From: Polyangium mundeleinium
GTDB taxonomy: Bacteria; Myxococcota_A; Polyangia; Polyangiales; Polyangiaceae
Direction of reading: 5' to 3'
NCBI RefSeq assembly: GCF_028369105.1
Contig: NZ_JAQNDO010000001.1
Coordinates: 682,001 to 746,000, forward strand
Length of the DNA: 64,000 bases
Below are positions 1 to 10,423 of the stretch, in pieces; positions within the stretch are counted from its first letter, which is position 1; every line of letters starts with the position of its first letter. The notes beneath the pieces were generated by a model. It did no database searches. It saw nothing but the letters and a program-made list of their open reading frames with translations, and had not been told where the DNA came from. The position numbers and the translations under genes were made by a program.

Positions 1-3000
1 GGAGCTGCGAGAGGAGCAGCGTGGCCTGCTCGTGCGTGCGCTCCTCGTCGAGGATCGCGCGCAGGTGCTCCATCGCCTCGCTCGTCGCGTCGAGCTTCTC
101 GATGCAGATCCGCGCGCTCTCCAGGCGGAGCGTGGCGCGGGACGCAGGCGTCTCCGCGAGGTCCACGAGGCGCGAGAGGACGTTCAGGAGCTCCTTGTGC
201 TTGCCGCCCTTCGCATAGAGCTCGCGCAGCGCGTCGGAGGCCTTCGCGTCGTTCGGCTCGTCCTCGAAGATCTGGCTGTAGAGGTCGAGGGCCTTCTTGT
301 CGTCCGAGAGTTTCTCCCGGGCGACCGAGGCCGCGCGGTGCTTGAGGTCCCGGATCTTCTCGCCCTCGGCCGCGAGCTCGGCCTGGCGCACGAGGAGATC
401 AAAGACCTCCTTCGAATCGCCCGCCTTGTCGCGCACCTTCGTGAGCTCCGCGAGCGCCCACGCATCGCTGTCGTCGGCCTTGATCATGTCGCGGAGGATC
501 GCCTCGCTGAGCGCGTCGTCCGCGAGCACGCCCTCGGCCAGGCCCTTCGCCTCGCGGCGCAGGTCGGAGGCGAGGTGGCCGAGGCCGTCGAGCCCGGCGA
601 GGCGGCGCAGCGTGCCCACGAGGTCACGCTCGCGGCCGGCCGCGCGCTGCAGGCCCTCGATGTTGCGCAGGATCGTCTCGCTCGTCGGGTCGTGCTTCAG
701 CGCCTGTTCGAGCGCGCGTTCGGCAGCGGCGTTGTCGGCGAGCTTGTCCTTGCGCCACTCGGCGATGCGCATCCACAGGTCGCGCGCCGCGTCCGTCGAG
801 AGGTCGCTCTTCTCGGACACGGCCTTCTCCAGCGCGTCCGCGGCGCTCGCCCACCCGCCCGTGATCGGGGCGAGGCGCTCGAGCTCCGCGAGCACGTCGA
901 CGTCGGCCGGGTCGTCCTTGAGCGCGGCTTCGAGCGCGCCCTGGGCCGCCTTCGGATCGCCGGAGCGATCTTCGAGGACCTTGGCGAGATCGAGCCGGAG
1001 CCGCACGCGCTCGGCGGGCGTCCCGACGAACCCGATGCGCTTCTCGTAGAGCTTCGCGAGCGCTGCGTGATCGCCCTGCGACTTGTAGACGCTCTCCAGG
1101 GCCTCGGCGGCCTCCTCGAAGAGCGACCGCTCGTCGGTGAGCTTCTCCAGCGCCTCGCGCGAGGGCCCGTGATCGGGCGCCCGCTCGAGGGCCTGCTTCA
1201 GCGTTGCGAGGCCCTGCGACTTCTCGCCGAACGCCTCGATCTGGATCGTGGCGAGCCGGTGGTGGAAGTTCGCCTGCTCGCGCTCGTCGGAGATCGCGGC
1301 GACGCGACGTTCGAGGACGTCGGCGAGCGCCTTGTTGTCCCCGAGCCGCGAGTAGAGACGGTCGAGGGCCTCGAGCAGCGCGGGCTCGTCGCCAGCTTGC
1401 TCGACCGCCTTCGCGTACGCCTCGACGCTGCGCCGATCGTCCTTGAGCTTGTCCTCGGCGATGCGACCGACGCGCAGCCACAGGTCTTTCGCGATGACCG
1501 CGTCGAACGTCGCCGCGGCGCGCTGCGAGAGGGCGTCGCAGTAACGGCCGAAGCCCTCGGAGCGCTCGGCGAGCCGCTCGATCTCGGCGTGGAGCTCGGG
1601 ATCGTCCGGCGTGTCTTCGAGCGCGCGGAGCAGCGCGCCTTCAGCGGCGAGCGGCTTGCTGAGCTTCTCGTCTTCGACGATCGCGATCGCGCGGAGCGTG
1701 CGGGCGCGGTCGATGCCCTCGGTCTGCGCCTTGAGGCGCATTTCGAGGACGCCGACGAGCTCTTCCCAGCGCGAGGCCGCGCGGAGGACGGGCTCGAGGG
1801 CGTCGGCCGCGTCGAGGCGCAGCTCCTCGCGACCCTCGCCGATCGCGCGGATCGCCTTGATCGCGTGATCGTTCGTGGCGTCGTCGTCGAGCACCATGCG
1901 GTAGTGTTCGAGCGCGTCCTGCGGGCTCGCGAGCTCGGCGGCGTAGAGGTCGCCGATCGCGGTCCGGAGCTTGACGCGCGTCTCACGCGTGTCCGCCGTG
2001 CTCGCCTGGAGCTTCAGGTTGTCGAGCAGCTCGTCCCACATCTTCTCGGCGCGGTAGAGCCGTTCGAGCGAGGTGAGGACCGTCGCGTCCGAGGGGCGCG
2101 CGTCGAGCGCTGCGTTGAGCGCGTTGATCGCCTCCCGACGGTTGTCGAGGGACTTCTCGTAACGCTCGGCCGCGCGGACGTTGAGGTCGTACCGGAGGTC
2201 GGCCTCACCCGAGCCCGCGAGCTCCACGCGACGCGCGTAGAGTTCGACGAGGCGTTGGGCGGCGTCGCGTGGCTCGTACAGCGGGATGAGCGCGTCGACC
2301 GTGACCGTGCTCTCCGGATCGAGCTCGAGGGCGCGCTCGTATGCCTTGATGGCGCCCTCCTCGTCGTCGAGCATCTGCAGCTTCGTCTCGGCGATCCGGC
2401 GCCAGATGGCGGCGTTCTCGTCGTCCGAGGCAAGCTCGCTCTTCTTTTCGAGGACCGCGATCAAGGTCTGCCAGTCGGAGAGCAGCATCGACAGCATGTC
2501 GATCGCTTCGAGCGGATCACGCTCGGTCGGATCGAGCTCGCTGAGCCTCCGGTAGGCGCCGAGGGCGCGCCGCGGATCGTCGACCTTCTCGTCGTAGACC
2601 TTGGCCACGGCGAGCAGAAGCTCGCGCTTGACCACGTCGTCGGTCGTCTTCTCGATGCCCTGCTCGTAGCTCTCGCAGAGCCGCTCCCAGGCGCCCAGCA
2701 TCGTCGCGAGGCGCTCGAGCTCGGCCCGCGTCTCTCCGTCCTCGGGGTCGAGGGCGAAGGCCGCGCGCATCGAGCGGAAGGCGAGGCCTCGATCGTTGCC
2801 ACGCGTCTCCCAGAGCTGCGCGGTCTCGCGCAGCACGGCGACCTTCTCGTGCACCTCGCTCGCGAGGTGGTAGCGCTCCTCGTTCAGCTTCACGAGCAAG
2901 CGCCAGTCGTCGCTGCGCTCGTAGAGCGGGCGGAGGATCTCCACCACGCGCGCCTTGTGCTCCTCATCGCGCGTGAGGGCTTCGAGCTCCTTGATCGCCT

Positions 3001-6000
3001 CCTGATGCCACGGCACGTCGGTGACGATCGCTTCGAGCTGATCGATCGCGGACGACGTGTCCTTGATCTTGTCGCGGAGCAGCCGCGCGAGCGCGAGGCG
3101 GTACGGAGCGCCGGCCTCGCCGTTCGCCGCGGCCGCGGCGCGCCGCAGGTAGAGATCGGCGAGGTCCTGATCACGGCCGAGCTCCGCGTAGAGCTCGGTC
3201 AGCGCGTCGAGCGCGCGCGCGTCGGACTCGTCGACGTCGAGGGCCGCCCGGTACGTCTCGATCGACTTCTCGGGCTGCTTGAGCTCGATCCGTTCGAGGC
3301 GCGCGATCGTGTGCAGCGCGTCGAGCCGCTCCTTGTCGTAGCGGTAGTCGAGCGATGAGCGGTAGAGCTCGACGCGCTCCTCGTGGCGGCGCTCCCGCAC
3401 GAGCAGGCCGTCAATCGCGGAGAACAGCTCGCGCGACTCCGGCTCGAACTCGTGCGCGCGCCGGTACCACTTGAGCGCGCTCGTGACGTCGTTCAGGTCC
3501 GCGTAGATCTCGCCCGTCCGGCGGCAGAGCTTCGCGCTCTGTCCGTCGTCGACCGTGATCTCGGTGAGCTCGGCCGAGTAGATCTCGGCGAGCCTCCGCT
3601 CCGCGCTCGCCACCTTCGCGAGGCGCTCGAGCTCGTGCCACACGCCCTCGTCGCCGAGGTCTTCGTGCAGGAGCTTCGCCACCGTCTCGAGGGCGGCCTT
3701 GTAATCCTCGAGCTGCTCCTCGTGCAGCGTTGCCAGGCGCGTGAGCAGATCGCGCCGCTCCGACGGGTCCTCGCTCGCGGCGAGCCGCGCGTCGAGGGCC
3801 ATCTTCACGCGCGCCCAGTCGGCGCGGCGGAGGTAGACCGGCTCCAGCATCTCGCCCGCGCGCGCCCGGTGCGCCGGGTTCTCCGACGCTTCGAGCAACG
3901 CTTCGAGCTCGCCCACGGCGCCCACGTGCGCCGCGTCGATCACGAGCGCCTCGGCGAGCTCGTCGAACGCGCGGGACACGTCCTCGAGCCGCTCGTGTGC
4001 GACCTTCGCGATCTTCACGCGGAGCTCGGCCGGCGCCCCCACCGCTCCATCGAGCTGACGCTCGTAGAGCTTGATGAGGTCCTCCCAGCGCGTCGACTCC
4101 TTGTAGAGCGTCTCCAGGGCGTCGATCGCCTTCGGGTTGAGCTCGACGTCGAGCAGCGCCTCGTACGTCTCGATCGCGCCGCTCGGATCCTTGAGCGCGT
4201 CGCGCTGCAGCTCCGCCTGGCGGAAGAGGAGGCGCTTCTTCTCGACGTCGTCTGCGGCGTTGTCGACGCGCTGCCGGAGGATCTCCAAGAGGTTCGGCGC
4301 GTCGTTCGCCTCGCCATAGAGCTCTTCGAGCGCCACCATCGCGCGACGATCGTCGCTCCTCGCTTCGAGCGCGTTCTTGTACCACTCGACCGCGAGCGCC
4401 TTGTCGTCGAGCTTCGTCCGGGCGAGCTCGCCGACGCGCAGCCGCACGTCCTGCTGCACGTCGCCGTCGAGGATCGAGTCCACGACCGAGCGGTAGAGCT
4501 CCGACAGCTCCGCCCACCGGCCCGTCGCCTTCGCGAGGCGCTCGACGGTCTCGATCCACTGCGCGACCTCGGGCTCACCCGCGGCCTCGCGCACACCGCG
4601 CACCGCGTACCCGAAGGCCCGGCCCGTGTCGCTGAGCGGACCCTCCGCCGTGCGGAGCGCGCTCTGCAGGTTCGAGAGACGCTCGCCCGTGCTGTCCGCC
4701 GTCTCCACCTCGATCTCGAGGACACGCAAGAGCTTCTCGCTGTCGCCGTCGGCCTCGTAGAGCGGGTGCAGCGTCTCGGCCGCGTCGCGCCGCGCCTCGG
4801 GATCCTCGAGCAAGGCTTCGAGCGCGTTCCTGCAGCGCACGTTCGCCGGATCGAGGACGAGCGCCTGGCGGTACGCGTCGAGCGCGCCCGGCAGATCACT
4901 CTGGTGCAGGCGCCGCACGTCGCCGAGCCGCGCGAACAGATCGAGCCGCTCCGAGAGCTCGTTCGCGAGCGAGAGATGCACGTCGAGGGTGTCGGCGAGA
5001 TCCGACCACCGCTCGGCCTTCTCGTAGAGCGCTTCGAGCGCCGAGAGCGTGGCCGGCTCGGGGCCGAACTCGTCGGAGACGTTGCGCCAGCCGGAGATCG
5101 CGCCGGACACGTCGTCGAGCTTGCTCGCGAGCGTCTCGGCCGCGCGCACCATCGTCCGCTTGCGCTCGTTCGCGTCGTTCGAGAGCGTCTGCCGCGCCTC
5201 CAAGATGGAGACGAGCTCGCGCCACTCGCCCGTGCGCTCGTAGAGACGTTCGAGCGCGGCGAGCGCTTCGAGGTCCTCCGGATCGTCTGACATGCGCGCG
5301 CGCCAGGCCCCGATCGCCTTGTCGGGCGCTTCGAGGACCGACTCGTACACCTCGCCGATGCGGCGGTAGAGGTTCTGGCGTTTTTCGAGATCCTCTTCGA
5401 GGCGCACCTCGATGCCGAGCACCTCGGCGAGCGCCTCGTGCTTGCCCTTGCCCGTGTAGATTTCGGCGAGCGCCTGCGCCGCCGGGATCACCAGGTTCGG
5501 ATCCGTCTCGTCGATCGAGAGGACGCGCCGGTAGACCTTCTCGGCCCGATCCAGGTCGCCCAGCATGTCCGCGCAGATCTGCGCGACGACCATGAGGATC
5601 TCGCCCTGGGTCGGCGGCGTGCTGCACGCGTCGGCGGCCGCCGTGAGGACCGTCGCCATCTTCTCGTGCTCGGCGAGCCTGCGGCCGATGTCCACGAAGC
5701 GCTCACGGACGACCGCGTCGTCGGGCTCGAGCGGCACGAGCTCGCTCAACGTGGCGAACGCGCCCGCGTCGTCGCGCAGCCGGTCGTCGCGCAGCGTGCT
5801 CACGCGGCGCAAGAGCTCGCGACGCTCGTGCTCCTCCGTTGCGCCTTCGCGCCGGATTTCGAGCACACGCACGAGCTGACGCACCTCGTCGCGCGCCTCG
5901 TACACGACCTCCAGCACGCGCGCGGCGCGCAGGCGCAGGCTGCCCACTTCGAGCAGACGCTCGACGAGCTGGCGCGCCTCCGCGTCACCCTGCCGATGCT

Positions 6001-9000
6001 CCAGCACACGCTCGAGGTGTTCGAGCGAGAGCGCCGGCTCGTGCAGGCGATCGAGGTAGATCCGCCCGAGGCTCAGCTTGATGTCGGCCGCTTCCTCGTC
6101 GGTCGACGTCTCCAGCCGTCGCTCCAGGAGCGCCGCGAGGTCTTTCCACCGCCCCTCGCGTTCGTAGAGCCTCTGCAGCGCGTCGAGCGCCGGCTCGTAG
6201 AACGCGTCGAGCGTGAGGATGCGCTCGTAGTAACGGATGGCCTTCGCCGCATCGCTCATGATCTCCTCGGCGATCACGGCGACGTCGTTGAGCAGCGAGA
6301 TCCGCGTCGTTTGATCCGGCGTACCCTGCGCGGCCTTGTCGTAGAGCGCTTCGAGCTCGCCCCACCGCTCCGCGTTGGTCAGGATCTGCTTCAGGCGCGA
6401 GAACGCCCGCTCGTTCGTCGGGTCCACCGCGAGCACGCGATCGAGGTAGGGCATCGCGCCCTCCGGATCGCCGAGCTGGTCGTCGTGGAGCATCGCCGCG
6501 CGCTCGCAGAGCTCGATCTCCACGTCGTCGGGCAGCTTCTTGTCACCCTCGACGTTGCGCGCCGCGACGAGGTGGGTCCGGTACGCCTCGGCGAGATCCG
6601 TCGGGCGACCGGCCCGCGCGGCGAGCTCGGAGGCCCGATCCCAGACCGTGAGCTCGCTCGAGAACTCGTTCAGCGCGCCGAGCACCACGTCGAGCGCCGT
6701 GCCCACCGCGCGGAGCTTCTCCTCGTTGACGTCCGCGAGCTTGAGGAAGAGCGCGAGCCGCGTCGACGTGTCGGTCTCGGTTTCGAGCAGCACCCGGAGC
6801 GCGTGTGCCTCGCGGCGCGCGTCACCGGTCTCGGCGTACTCGCTCGACAGGACCTGCGCCGCCTGCGCGCGCGTCTCCGGTTTGTCGAGCAGGCGCGCGA
6901 GGATGCTCACCGCATCGGCTTCGTGCGGGAGGATCTCCAGCGCACGCACCGCCGCGTCGAACGCGTCCACCGGCCGTTCGAGTTTCTCCAGGTACAGCGT
7001 GGCGAGCTCGACCTCGCACCGACCGCGCTGCTCGCCGTCGGACACGTCGCGGTGACGCGCCACGACCTCGGCGCCCGCCGCCGCCTCGCCCGCCGCGATG
7101 AGCAGGCGCGAGAGAGCACGCAGCGCTTCCCCACGCGCGGGCGTCACCTCGACGACCTTGTGCAGGAGCAGGATCGCCTGCGCGTTGTCGCCGAACACCT
7201 CCTCTTCGAGTGTCGCCCACTCTTCGAGGATCTCGGCACGGGCCTCGCCCTCGACCTGATCGGCGCGGAGCTGGAAGAGCCAGCGCAGATCGTCCTTCTT
7301 CTCGTTCGCGCGGAGCAGCGCGTCGAGCTCGCGGATCGTCTCCTCGTCGGTCGGATCCGACTCGACGAGCTCGCGGTACGTCGCCGCCGCCTCGTCCACC
7401 TTGCCGAGCTCGCGCGCGTACACCTCCGCGAGCCGGAGCTTCAGCGCGCGCCGCGTCGCGCTGTCGATCTCCTCGTCGCGCTTCAGCCGCGCCTCGACGG
7501 CCTCGACGAACGGACCCCACGAGCTCGCCGCGCGCGACCACGCTTCGAGCAGCGACAGACCATCCTCGCTCGCGTCGAGCTCGTAGGCGCGTCGCGCGTA
7601 GCCGAGTGCCTTCTGCTTGTCTGCGAGCGGCCCGCCCGTCACCGCGGCGAGCTTGCGCAGCATCGAGACCTGCTCCTCCACGTCCGATGTGGCGCCGAGC
7701 AGGATCTCGTAGAGCGCGGGCAGACGCGCCCACTTCTCTTCCTTCTCGTAGATCGGCACGAGCGCAGCGGCCGCGCGCGCGTCGGTCGGCGACACGCTGA
7801 GGACACGCTCGTACGACCGCACGGCCCGCTCGGGCGCGCCGAGTTGCTCCTCGTAGATCCGCGCCGCGCGGAACGAGATGTCGAGCTTGACGTTCGGCTC
7901 GGTCGTCTTGTCGGCCGCGCCCGAGAGGAACTCGACGAGCCCCTCCCAGTCGTTCTGCGACGCGTAGAGCTCTTCGAGCCCGTCCCAGTCGCCCGACGCC
8001 ACGTACGACTCGCGCAGCACGCGGAGCGCGCGCGCATGCCCCGGCGAGAGCACGAGCACGCGGCGCCACGTGCGCGCCGCCGCCACCGGATCCTTGAGCC
8101 GCTCCGCGTACACCGCGCCGAGCTTCTGCAGCGCGTTGAGCCTGCCGGCGTCGTCCGTCGCCGCGTCCACGCGCCGCTCGAGCACCTCGGCGACCGTCGC
8201 GAAATCCTTGTCGCGCTCGGCTTGCTTCTCCAGCGCGTCGAGCACACCTGGCGCCGACGCGTCGAGCTCCAGGATCTGCTTGTAGTGCGCAATCGCGTCC
8301 GCGCCGCGATCGAGGCGCTCGGCCGCGAGCTTCGCCATCTCGCCGAGCAGCTCGATGCGCGCCGCGTCCTCCGTCCTTGGAAGCTGCGCCTCGTAGAGCG
8401 CGTAGAGCTGCGCCCACGAGCGCCGCTTCAGGTAGAGCTCCTTCAGCCGCGACTCGGCCTCGTCGTCGCCCGGCGCCACCGCGAGCAGCGACTCGTAGGC
8501 CGACACCGCGTTCTGGACGTTCGAGAACTGGTCGACCCAGCGCCGCGCCACCGCGCGGTAGAGGTTCGCCTTCTCCGCGTCGCTCGTGGACAGCTCCGCG
8601 AGCTTCTGCTGGTACGCGAGCAGGTCACGCCAGCGACCCAGCGTCTCGTAGACCCGCGTCAGCTCACGCACCGCGTCGATGTCGCGTTCGTCGAGCTGCG
8701 CGATCTGCGTGAGCACCGTGACGAGCGCCGCGTCGTTCTTCGCGCGGTCGCGGTAGACCGAGGCGATGTCACGCAGCACCTGGATGCGACCTTGCACGTC
8801 CGTTTGCGGCGTGCGCTCGAGCTCCTGCCGGTAGAGCTCGACGAGGGCGTTGTAGCCCTCCGTCTGCATGTAGAGCCGCTTCAGGGCGTCGCGCGCGTCG
8901 CGGTTGTCCGGGTCCGTGCGCAGGATGTTCTTGTACTGATCGATCGCCTTGTGCGCGTTCTCGGTCGACTCGGCGAGCTTGGCGAGCTCCGAGGCGATCG

Positions 9001-10108
9001 CGCGTTTGTCGGCCCCGTCGGGCAGCGCGCGCTGGGCGTCGGTGAGGATCGCGTAGAGCCGCGCCTTGTCGCCCTTGGCGAGCAGGTGCTCCCGGAAAAA
9101 CGCGAGCATGCCGGCGTGCGTCGGATCGGCGCGACGCACGCGATCGAAGTACGCCTCCGCCGCTTGCGGCTGGCCCCGCATCCGCCAGTGCACCATGGCG
9201 ATCTGGACGAGCACACCGAGCTCCTCGCCCGGCTTCACGCCGCCGCCCTTGAGCTGATCCTCGTAGAGCGCGACGAGCTCGTCCCATTGCTCGTTCGAGG
9301 TGAAATGTTCGGCGAGGAACGCGAGCGCGTCCGCCTGGCCGGGCTGCATGTCGAGCACCTGCGCGAAGGCGTCGCGGGCGCGGCCCTTGTCGCCGAGCTT
9401 CTCCGCCGCGACGCGCCCGAGCCTGAGCCCTGCCGCGATCCGATCTTCCTTCGTCGCGCCCTCGCGCAGCGTGAACGAGAGCGCCCGCGTCACGCCGTCC
9501 CAGTCGGCAACCTTCACGCTCGCGCGCTCGAGCAGCCGCGTCGCGCGGCTGTTCTTCGGATCGAGCGCCAGCGCGAGTCCGATGAGCTCGTCGATTCGAT
9601 CACGCGCCTCGGCGTGCCCGTACCGGAGCGCCACGTCCGCCGCGCTCGCCAGAAGCGAGCTCTTGAAGGCGGGGCCGTCTGCGTTCTCGGACTCGGCCAC
9701 GTAGCGGTCGACGATCTCGCTCCACCGCTCGCGCTTCGTCGCGTCGCTCTCCAGCGCCTCGGCTGCGGCGTCGTCGTTCGGCCGAAGCTCGAGCAGGCGC
9801 TCGTAGGCGGCTCGCGCCTTGTCGGCGTCGGCGAGCTCCTCGTTGTAGATGCGCGCGAGCTCCGCCTGCATCGGCGGCTCGACGGGCGTCTCTGAGGCGA
9901 AGGAGATCTCCAGCTCGAGGAGCTTGGCGACCGCGCCCCATTCTTTCCGCTCCTCTTGCTTGGCCCGTGCGAGCCCCAGGAGACGCTCCACGTCGTTCGT
10001 CGACGTGTCGGGGGCCGTCACTGCCTCCGCGAGATCGTTCCAGGCCGCCTCGTTCTCGGGATCGGACTGCAGGACCCCGAGGGCCACGCGAATTTTCTCA
10101 ACGCTCAT
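1..10108 (-). CDS. Giant TPR-type repeat protein (3' end outside window)
   Basis: One uninterrupted minus-strand frame runs from an ATG at 10108 to the window edge, at least 3,369 codons. The N-terminus reads MSVEKIRVALGVLQSDPENE. The start is preceded by a GGGGTAA Shine-Dalgarno-like stretch. The whole protein is built of helical units of about 72-75 residues, each two TPR-like hairpins, with a recurring core of the type LxxLYxxxGRWxDLxxLLExR followed by a DxxxAxxxYxxxLxxDP hairpin; I estimate about 45 units in the window. There is no signal peptide, membrane segment or catalytic motif, so a cytoplasmic scaffold is the likely role, though partners are unknown. Long open frames on the opposite strand here are codon-bias shadows. 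The existence of the gene is certain; its function is not. Confidence 0.93.
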   Translation of the reverse strand, partial: MSVEKIRVALGVLQSDPENEAAWNDLAEAVTAPDTSTNDVERLLGLARAKQEERKEWGAVAKLLELEISFASETPVEPPMQAELARIYNEELADADKARAAYERLLELRPNDDAAAEALESDATKRERWSEIVDRYVAESENADGPAFKSSLLASAADVALRYGHAEARDRIDELIGLALALDPKNSRATRLLERASVKVADWDGVTRALSFTLREGATKEDRIAAGLRLGRVAAEKLGDKGRARDAFAQVLDMQPGQADALAFLAEHFTSNEQWDELVALYEDQLKGGGVKPGEELGVLVQIAMVHWRMRGQPQAAEAYFDRVRRADPTHAGMLAFFREHLLAKGDKARLYAILTDAQRALPDGADKRAIASELAKLAESTENAHKAIDQYKNILRTDPDNRDARDALKRLYMQTEGYNALVELYRQELERTPQTDVQGRIQVLRDIASVYRDRAKNDAALVTVLTQIAQLDERDIDAVRELTRVYETLGRWRDLLAYQQKLAELSTSDAEKANLYRAVARRWVDQFSNVQNAVSAYESLLAVAPGDDEAESRLKELYLKRRSWAQLYALYEAQLPRTEDAARIELLGEMAKLAAERLDRGADAIAHYKQILELDASAPGVLDALEKQAERDKDFATVAEVLERRVDAATDDAGRLNALQKLGAVYAERLKDPVAAARTWRRVLVLSPGHARALRVLRESYVASGDWDGLEELYASQNDWEGLVEFLSGAADKTTEPNVKLDISFRAARIYEEQLGAPERAVRSYERVLSVSPTDARAAAALVPIYEKEEKWARLPALYEILLGATSDVEEQVSMLRKLAAVTGGPLADKQKALGYARRAYELDASEDGLSLLEAWSRAASSWGPFVEAVEARLKRDEEIDSATRRALKLRLAEVYARELGKVDEAAATYRELVESDPTDEETIRELDALLRANEKKDDLRWLFQLRADQVEGEARAEILEEWATLEEEVFGDNAQAILLLHKVVEVTPARGEALRALSRLLIAAGEAAAGAEVVARHRDVSDGEQRGRCEVELATLYLEKLERPVDAFDAAVRALEILPHEADAVSILARLLDKPETRAQAAQVLSSEYAETGDARREAHALRVLLETETDTSTRLALFLKLADVNEEKLRAVGTALDVVLGALNEFSSELTVWDRASELAARAGRPTDLAEAYRTHLVAARNVEGDKKLPDDVEIELCERAAMLHDDQLGDPEGAMPYLDRVLAVDPTNERAFSRLKQILTNAERWGELEALYDKAAQGTPDQTTRISLLNDVAVIAEEIMSDAAKAIRYYERILTLDAFYEPALDALQRLYEREGRWKDLAALLERRLETSTDEEAADIKLSLGRIYLDRLHEPALSLEHLERVLEHRQGDAEARQLVERLLEVGSLRLRAARVLEVVYEARDEVRQLVRVLEIRREGATEEHERRELLRRVSTLRDDRLRDDAGAFATLSELVPLEPDDAVVRERFVDIGRRLAEHEKMATVLTAAADACSTPPTQGEILMVVAQICADMLGDLDRAEKVYRRVLSIDETDPNLVIPAAQALAEIYTGKGKHEALAEVLGIEVRLEEDLEKRQNLYRRIGEVYESVLEAPDKAIGAWRARMSDDPEDLEALAALERLYERTGEWRELVSILEARQTLSNDANERKRTMVRAAETLASKLDDVSGAISGWRNVSDEFGPEPATLSALEALYEKAERWSDLADTLDVHLSLANELSERLDLFARLGDVRRLHQSDLPGALDAYRQALVLDPANVRCRNALEALLEDPEARRDAAETLHPLYEADGDSEKLLRVLEIEVETADSTGERLSNLQSALRTAEGPLSDTGRAFGYAVRGVREAAGEPEVAQWIETVERLAKATGRWAELSELYRSVVDSILDGDVQQDVRLRVGELARTKLDDKALAVEWYKNALEARSDDRRAMVALEELYGEANDAPNLLEILRQRVDNAADDVEKKRLLFRQAELQRDALKDPSGAIETYEALLDVELNPKAIDALETLYKESTRWEDLIKLYERQLDGAVGAPAELRVKIAKVAHERLEDVSRAFDELAEALVIDAAHVGAVGELEALLEASENPAHRARAGEMLEPVYLRRADWARVKMALDARLAASEDPSERRDLLTRLATLHEEQLEDYKAALETVAKLLHEDLGDEGVWHELERLAKVASAERRLAEIYSAELTEITVDDGQSAKLCRRTGEIYADLNDVTSALKWYRRAHEFEPESRELFSAIDGLLVRERRHEERVELYRSSLDYRYDKERLDALHTIARLERIELKQPEKSIETYRAALDVDESDARALDALTELYAELGRDQDLADLYLRRAAAAANGEAGAPYRLALARLLRDKIKDTSSAIDQLEAIVTDVPWHQEAIKELEALTRDEEHKARVVEILRPLYERSDDWRLLVKLNEERYHLASEVHEKVAVLRETAQLWETRGNDRGLAFRSMRAAFALDPEDGETRAELERLATMLGAWERLCESYEQGIEKTTDDVVKRELLLAVAKVYDEKVDDPRRALGAYRRLSELDPTERDPLEAIDMLSMLLSDWQTLIAVLEKKSELASDDENAAIWRRIAETKLQMLDDEEGAIKAYERALELDPESTVTVDALIPLYEPRDAAQRLVELYARRVELAGSGEADLRYDLNVRAAERYEKSLDNRREAINALNAALDARPSDATVLTSLERLYRAEKMWDELLDNLKLQASTADTRETRVKLRTAIGDLYAAELASPQDALEHYRMVLDDDATNDHAIKAIRAIGEGREELRLDAADALEPVLRAASRWEELVGVLEMRLKAQTEGIDRARTLRAIAIVEDEKLSKPLAAEGALLRALEDTPDDPELHAEIERLAERSEGFGRYCDALSQRAAATFDAVIAKDLWLRVGRIAEDKLKDDRRSVEAYAKAVEQAGDEPALLEALDRLYSRLGDNKALADVLERRVAAISDEREQANFHHRLATIQIEAFGEKSQGLATLKQALERAPDHGPSREALEKLTDERSLFEEAAEALESVYKSQGDHAALAKLYEKRIGFVGTPAERVRLRLDLAKVLEDRSGDPKAAQGALEAALKDDPADVDVLAELERLAPITGGWASAADALEKAVSEKSDLSTDAARDLWMRIAEWRKDKLADNAAAERALEQALKHDPTSETILRNIEGLQRAAGRERDLVGTLRRLAGLDGLGHLASDLRREAKGLAEGVLADDALSEAILRDMIKADDSDAWALAELTKVRDKAGDSKEVFDLLVRQAELAAEGEKIRDLKHRAASVAREKLSDDKKALDLYSQIFEDEPNDAKASDALRELYAKGGKHKELLNVLSRLVDLAETPASRATLRLESARICIEKLDATSEAMEHLRAILDEERTHEQATLLLSQL

Positions 10109-10423
10109 CGTTACCCCGGTCGGCGAAGCACAACGACACGATCATCCGGTCACCCATACGCTGCACCTCGACGTGCAGCGCAAGGCTCCTTGGACCAGAC
10201 AGCTCGTCCTTCTCCCGCCATGCGTCGTCGAGAGAAGGATCCTCGGATTTATTTGACGCGAGCCGACTCTACGCTGCATTCGACCGGCGTTTCAAGGCGC
10301 CGTTTCCATCCCGGCCCGGCCGTCCGCTCGCGGCGCGGCAAACCCCGCGGGAAAGCCCCCGTCCTGCCCTCGCGCGCCCTCGGCCGTTCCACGCGGCCGC
10401 ACCTTGGGTTATCAAGCGGGCCC
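10109..10423. other. Divergent intergenic region
   Basis: This 315-base gap separates the divergently transcribed giant TPR gene and the 3-hydroxybutyryl-CoA dehydrogenase gene. I see no convincing coding frame. It holds one clean dyad (10159-10180, listed separately) and a TATCAA hexamer at 10410-10415, eight bases before the dehydrogenase ATG, that could be a -10 element. Promoters for both genes must lie here. Confidence 0.6.
10159..10180. promoter_or_regulatory. 8-bp perfect inverted repeat upstream of giant TPR gene
   Basis: CGCTGCAC and GTGCAGCG form perfect 8-base arms around a 6-base CTCGAC centre, 51 bases upstream of the TPR gene start. It could be a repressor operator or, if transcribed, a leader hairpin. 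No consensus is recognised. Confidence 0.4.

Noticed and set aside
32-9895. Very long plus-strand open frames (32-3358, 3383-5290, 5438-9895).
   Set aside because: They lie antisense to the giant TPR gene, have no ribosome sites, and read as Arg/Leu/Val/Glu-rich low-complexity sequence. The minus frame shows clear repeats and runs unbroken through all three.
9956-10423. Upstream in-frame extension of the dehydrogenase gene.
   Set aside because: The family begins with the Rossmann strand at ATG 10424; the upstream part overlaps the giant TPR gene start and has no ribosome site.
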